From: an uncultured Eubacteriales bacterium
Lineage (GTDB): Bacteria > Bacillota > Clostridia > Oscillospirales > CAG-272
Reading direction: 5' to 3'
DNA length: 64,000 bases
NCBI GenBank assembly: GCA_934432725.1
Contig: CAKRZE010000002.1
Span: 62,001 to 126,000, forward strand
In this document: in pieces, positions 63,026 to 64,000 of the stretch
Position numbering within the stretch: the first letter of the stretch is position 1
How the letters are laid out: the number at the start of each line of letters is the position of its first letter
Made by a program: the position numbers and the translations under genes
Notes under the pieces: model-generated
Seen by the model: only the letters and a program-made list of their open reading frames with translations
Told to the model about the DNA's origin: nothing
Database searches by the model: none

Positions 63026-63064
63026 ACCGAACCCGTGCTCCCGACTCCGGGGGCTTTCCTTTCA
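63026..63064 (-). promoter_or_regulatory. Hairpin-split ribosome-binding site of greA
   Basis: Minus strand: TGAAAGGA, AA, stem GCCCCCG / CGGGAGC around GAGT (seven positions, one mismatch), AC, GGGT and six bases from GG to the ATG. Confidence 0.6.
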
Positions 63065-63145
63065 TTCAAAATCAAATCCGAAAAATCCATGCCCGAAGCC
63101 GTCCTTCAACCCATATCCGCCGTCCGGACAATCCGGCAGACGCAG

Positions 63146-63940
63146 TCAGGAAAGAAGTGCCCGGTCGCTCGCAAACGCATTTCCGCTTGCCTCCGAGAAC
63201 GCATGCAGCAGCGCCTCCACCGTCAGCTTTTTCTTTTCCTCTCCGGAAATATCAATCACAACGTGCCCGTTATGCATCATGATCAGACGGTTGCCGTGCG
63301 CGATGGCGTCCTTCATGTTATGCGTCACCATAAGTGTTGTCAGTTGACCCTCAGCCACAATTTCATCCGTCAGATTCAGGACCTTTTCGGCGGTTTTCGG
63401 GTCAAGCGCAGCGGTATGCTCATCCAAAAGAAGCATTTTCGGCTTGACAAGTGTTGCCATCAAAAGCGTGATTGCCTGCCGCTGACCGCCGGAAAGCAGT
63501 CCGACCTTGGTGGAAAGACGGTCCTCCAGACCGAGGTCCAGCCGCTTCAGCGCATCACGGTACATGGCGTGCTCTTCCTTTGTCACTTCCCAGCGCAGAC
63601 CGTGGCGTTTTGTCCGCCGGTACGCCAGCGACAGGTTTTCCTCAATCTCCATGTCGGGAGCCGTTCCCATCATCGGGTCCTGAAACACCCTGCCGAAGTA
63701 TTTTGCGCGCTTGTATTCCGACATTCCCGTGATATCAATGCCATCCAGCACAATGCTGCCCTCATCGACACGGAACACGCCGGTCAGCGCATTCATCAAC
63801 GTGGATTTTCCGGCACCGTTTCCGCCTATGACGGTGATAAAATCACCCTTCCGAATGGTGAGGGACAAATGATCCATCGCAGTTTTACGGTTTACTGTCC
63901 CGGGGTTGAAGGTCTTGGAGACGTTTTTCATTTCAAGCAT
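63146..63940 (-). CDS. ABC transporter ATP-binding protein, COG1101 type
   Basis: The 264-residue ATPase has Walker A GGNGAGKST, Q-loop VFQDPMMGT, signature LLSGGQRQ and Walker B MLLLDEHTAALDPKTAEKVL. The LDEHTAALDPKT wording is characteristic of the ATPase in COG2984/COG4120/COG1101 systems, which import tryptophan, tyrosine or other small molecules. I start at 63940 (AGGA four bases upstream). The end of a probable permease gene precedes it. Confidence 0.88.
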   Translation of the reverse strand: MLEMKNVSKTFNPGTVNRKTAMDHLSLTIRKGDFITVIGGNGAGKSTLMNALTGVFRVDEGSIVLDGIDITGMSEYKRAKYFGRVFQDPMMGTAPDMEIEENLSLAYRRTKRHGLRWEVTKEEHAMYRDALKRLDLGLEDRLSTKVGLLSGGQRQAITLLMATLVKPKMLLLDEHTAALDPKTAEKVLNLTDEIVAEGQLTTLMVTHNMKDAIAHGNRLIMMHNGHVVIDISGEEKKKLTVEALLHAFSEASGNAFASDRALLS

Positions 63941-63957
63941 AATTCCTGCATCACCCG

Positions 63958-64000
63958 TCACGCTGCATCCCTCCCCTGCTCATCCGGTTCTTCCTTGCTC
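63958..64000 (-). CDS. C-terminal end of an upstream gene, probably the ABC permease
   Basis: One minus frame reads SKEEPDEQGRDAA and stops at 63958, 17 bases before the ATPase start. The position fits the permease (COG4120) that normally precedes this ATPase, but the visible part is too short to recognise. Confidence 0.35.
   Translation of the reverse strand, partial: SKEEPDEQGRDAA

Overview
The window is from an anaerobic, endospore-forming Bacillota, most likely class Clostridia (Oscillospirales or Christensenellales type). The evidence is a forespore sigma factor (sigG), the cotJABC spore-coat genes, an NAD-linked trimeric [FeFe] hydrogenase, AdhE with the redox repressor Rex, PolC, the MEP isoprenoid genes ispG and dxr, and a sigma-A promoter grammar (TTGACA, 17 bases, TATAAT). 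The DNA is G+C-rich. No rRNA, tRNA, insertion sequence, prophage or CRISPR array is visible.

Layout. 0.3-3.9 kb: DUF512 radical-SAM protein, der, plsY (minus). 4.6-5.4 kb: yceD-rpmF (minus). 5.7-6.5 kb: sigG (plus). 6.9-18.6 kb: a long minus-strand run, pyrH-frr-uppS-cdsA-dxr-rseP-ispG-polC. 19.3-21.1 kb: rpsB-tsf. 21.4-30.3 kb: hydC-hydB-hydA, a small 2Fe-2S protein, rex, adhE. 30.6-33.7 kb: a NUDIX hydrolase and cotJA-cotJB-cotJC. 34.6-36.2 kb: GH78 alpha-L-rhamnosidase. 36.8-37.5 kb: radC. 38.3-42.5 kb: gpmI, a class B sortase and a family 2 glycosyltransferase. 42.8-47.7 kb: a Sel1-repeat protein, an Amt-PII fusion and pyrophosphatase. 48.4-51.3 kb: GH2 glycosidase. 52.1-54.3 kb: darA, marR and a MATE pump. 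54.5-61.8 kb: F1Fo ATP synthase. 62.5-64 kb: greA and an ABC ATPase.

Two things stand out. First, fifteen genes (der, ispG, rseP, adhE, the 2Fe-2S gene, hydA, hydC, cotJB, cotJA, the GH78 gene, radC, atpB, atpE, atpG, greA) share an unusual ribosome-binding site. A (A/G)GAAAGGA element is followed by a short hairpin whose stem sequence differs from gene to gene but stays paired. In twelve of them a GGT follows 1-5 bases after the stem and 6-9 bases before the start codon. The two halves read as one AGAAAGGA|GGT Shine-Dalgarno sequence split by an extruded hairpin. Genes with an ordinary GGAGGT site in the same window have the same GG-to-start distance (8-9).

Second, the ATP synthase operon has no atpH. 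Instead the alpha subunit is 600 residues long, and its N-terminal extension resembles the C-terminal domain of the delta subunit (OSCP), which suggests a delta-alpha fusion. The c subunit also carries a signal-peptide-like N-terminus.

Other features are long noncoding spacers (150-800 bases) even inside operons, a promoter-terminator leader before the Amt-PII gene, a self-contained minus-strand transcription unit upstream of radC, and a 37-base tandem repeat between atpC and greA. All function calls are from reading the translated sequence and motifs; no database search was possible.
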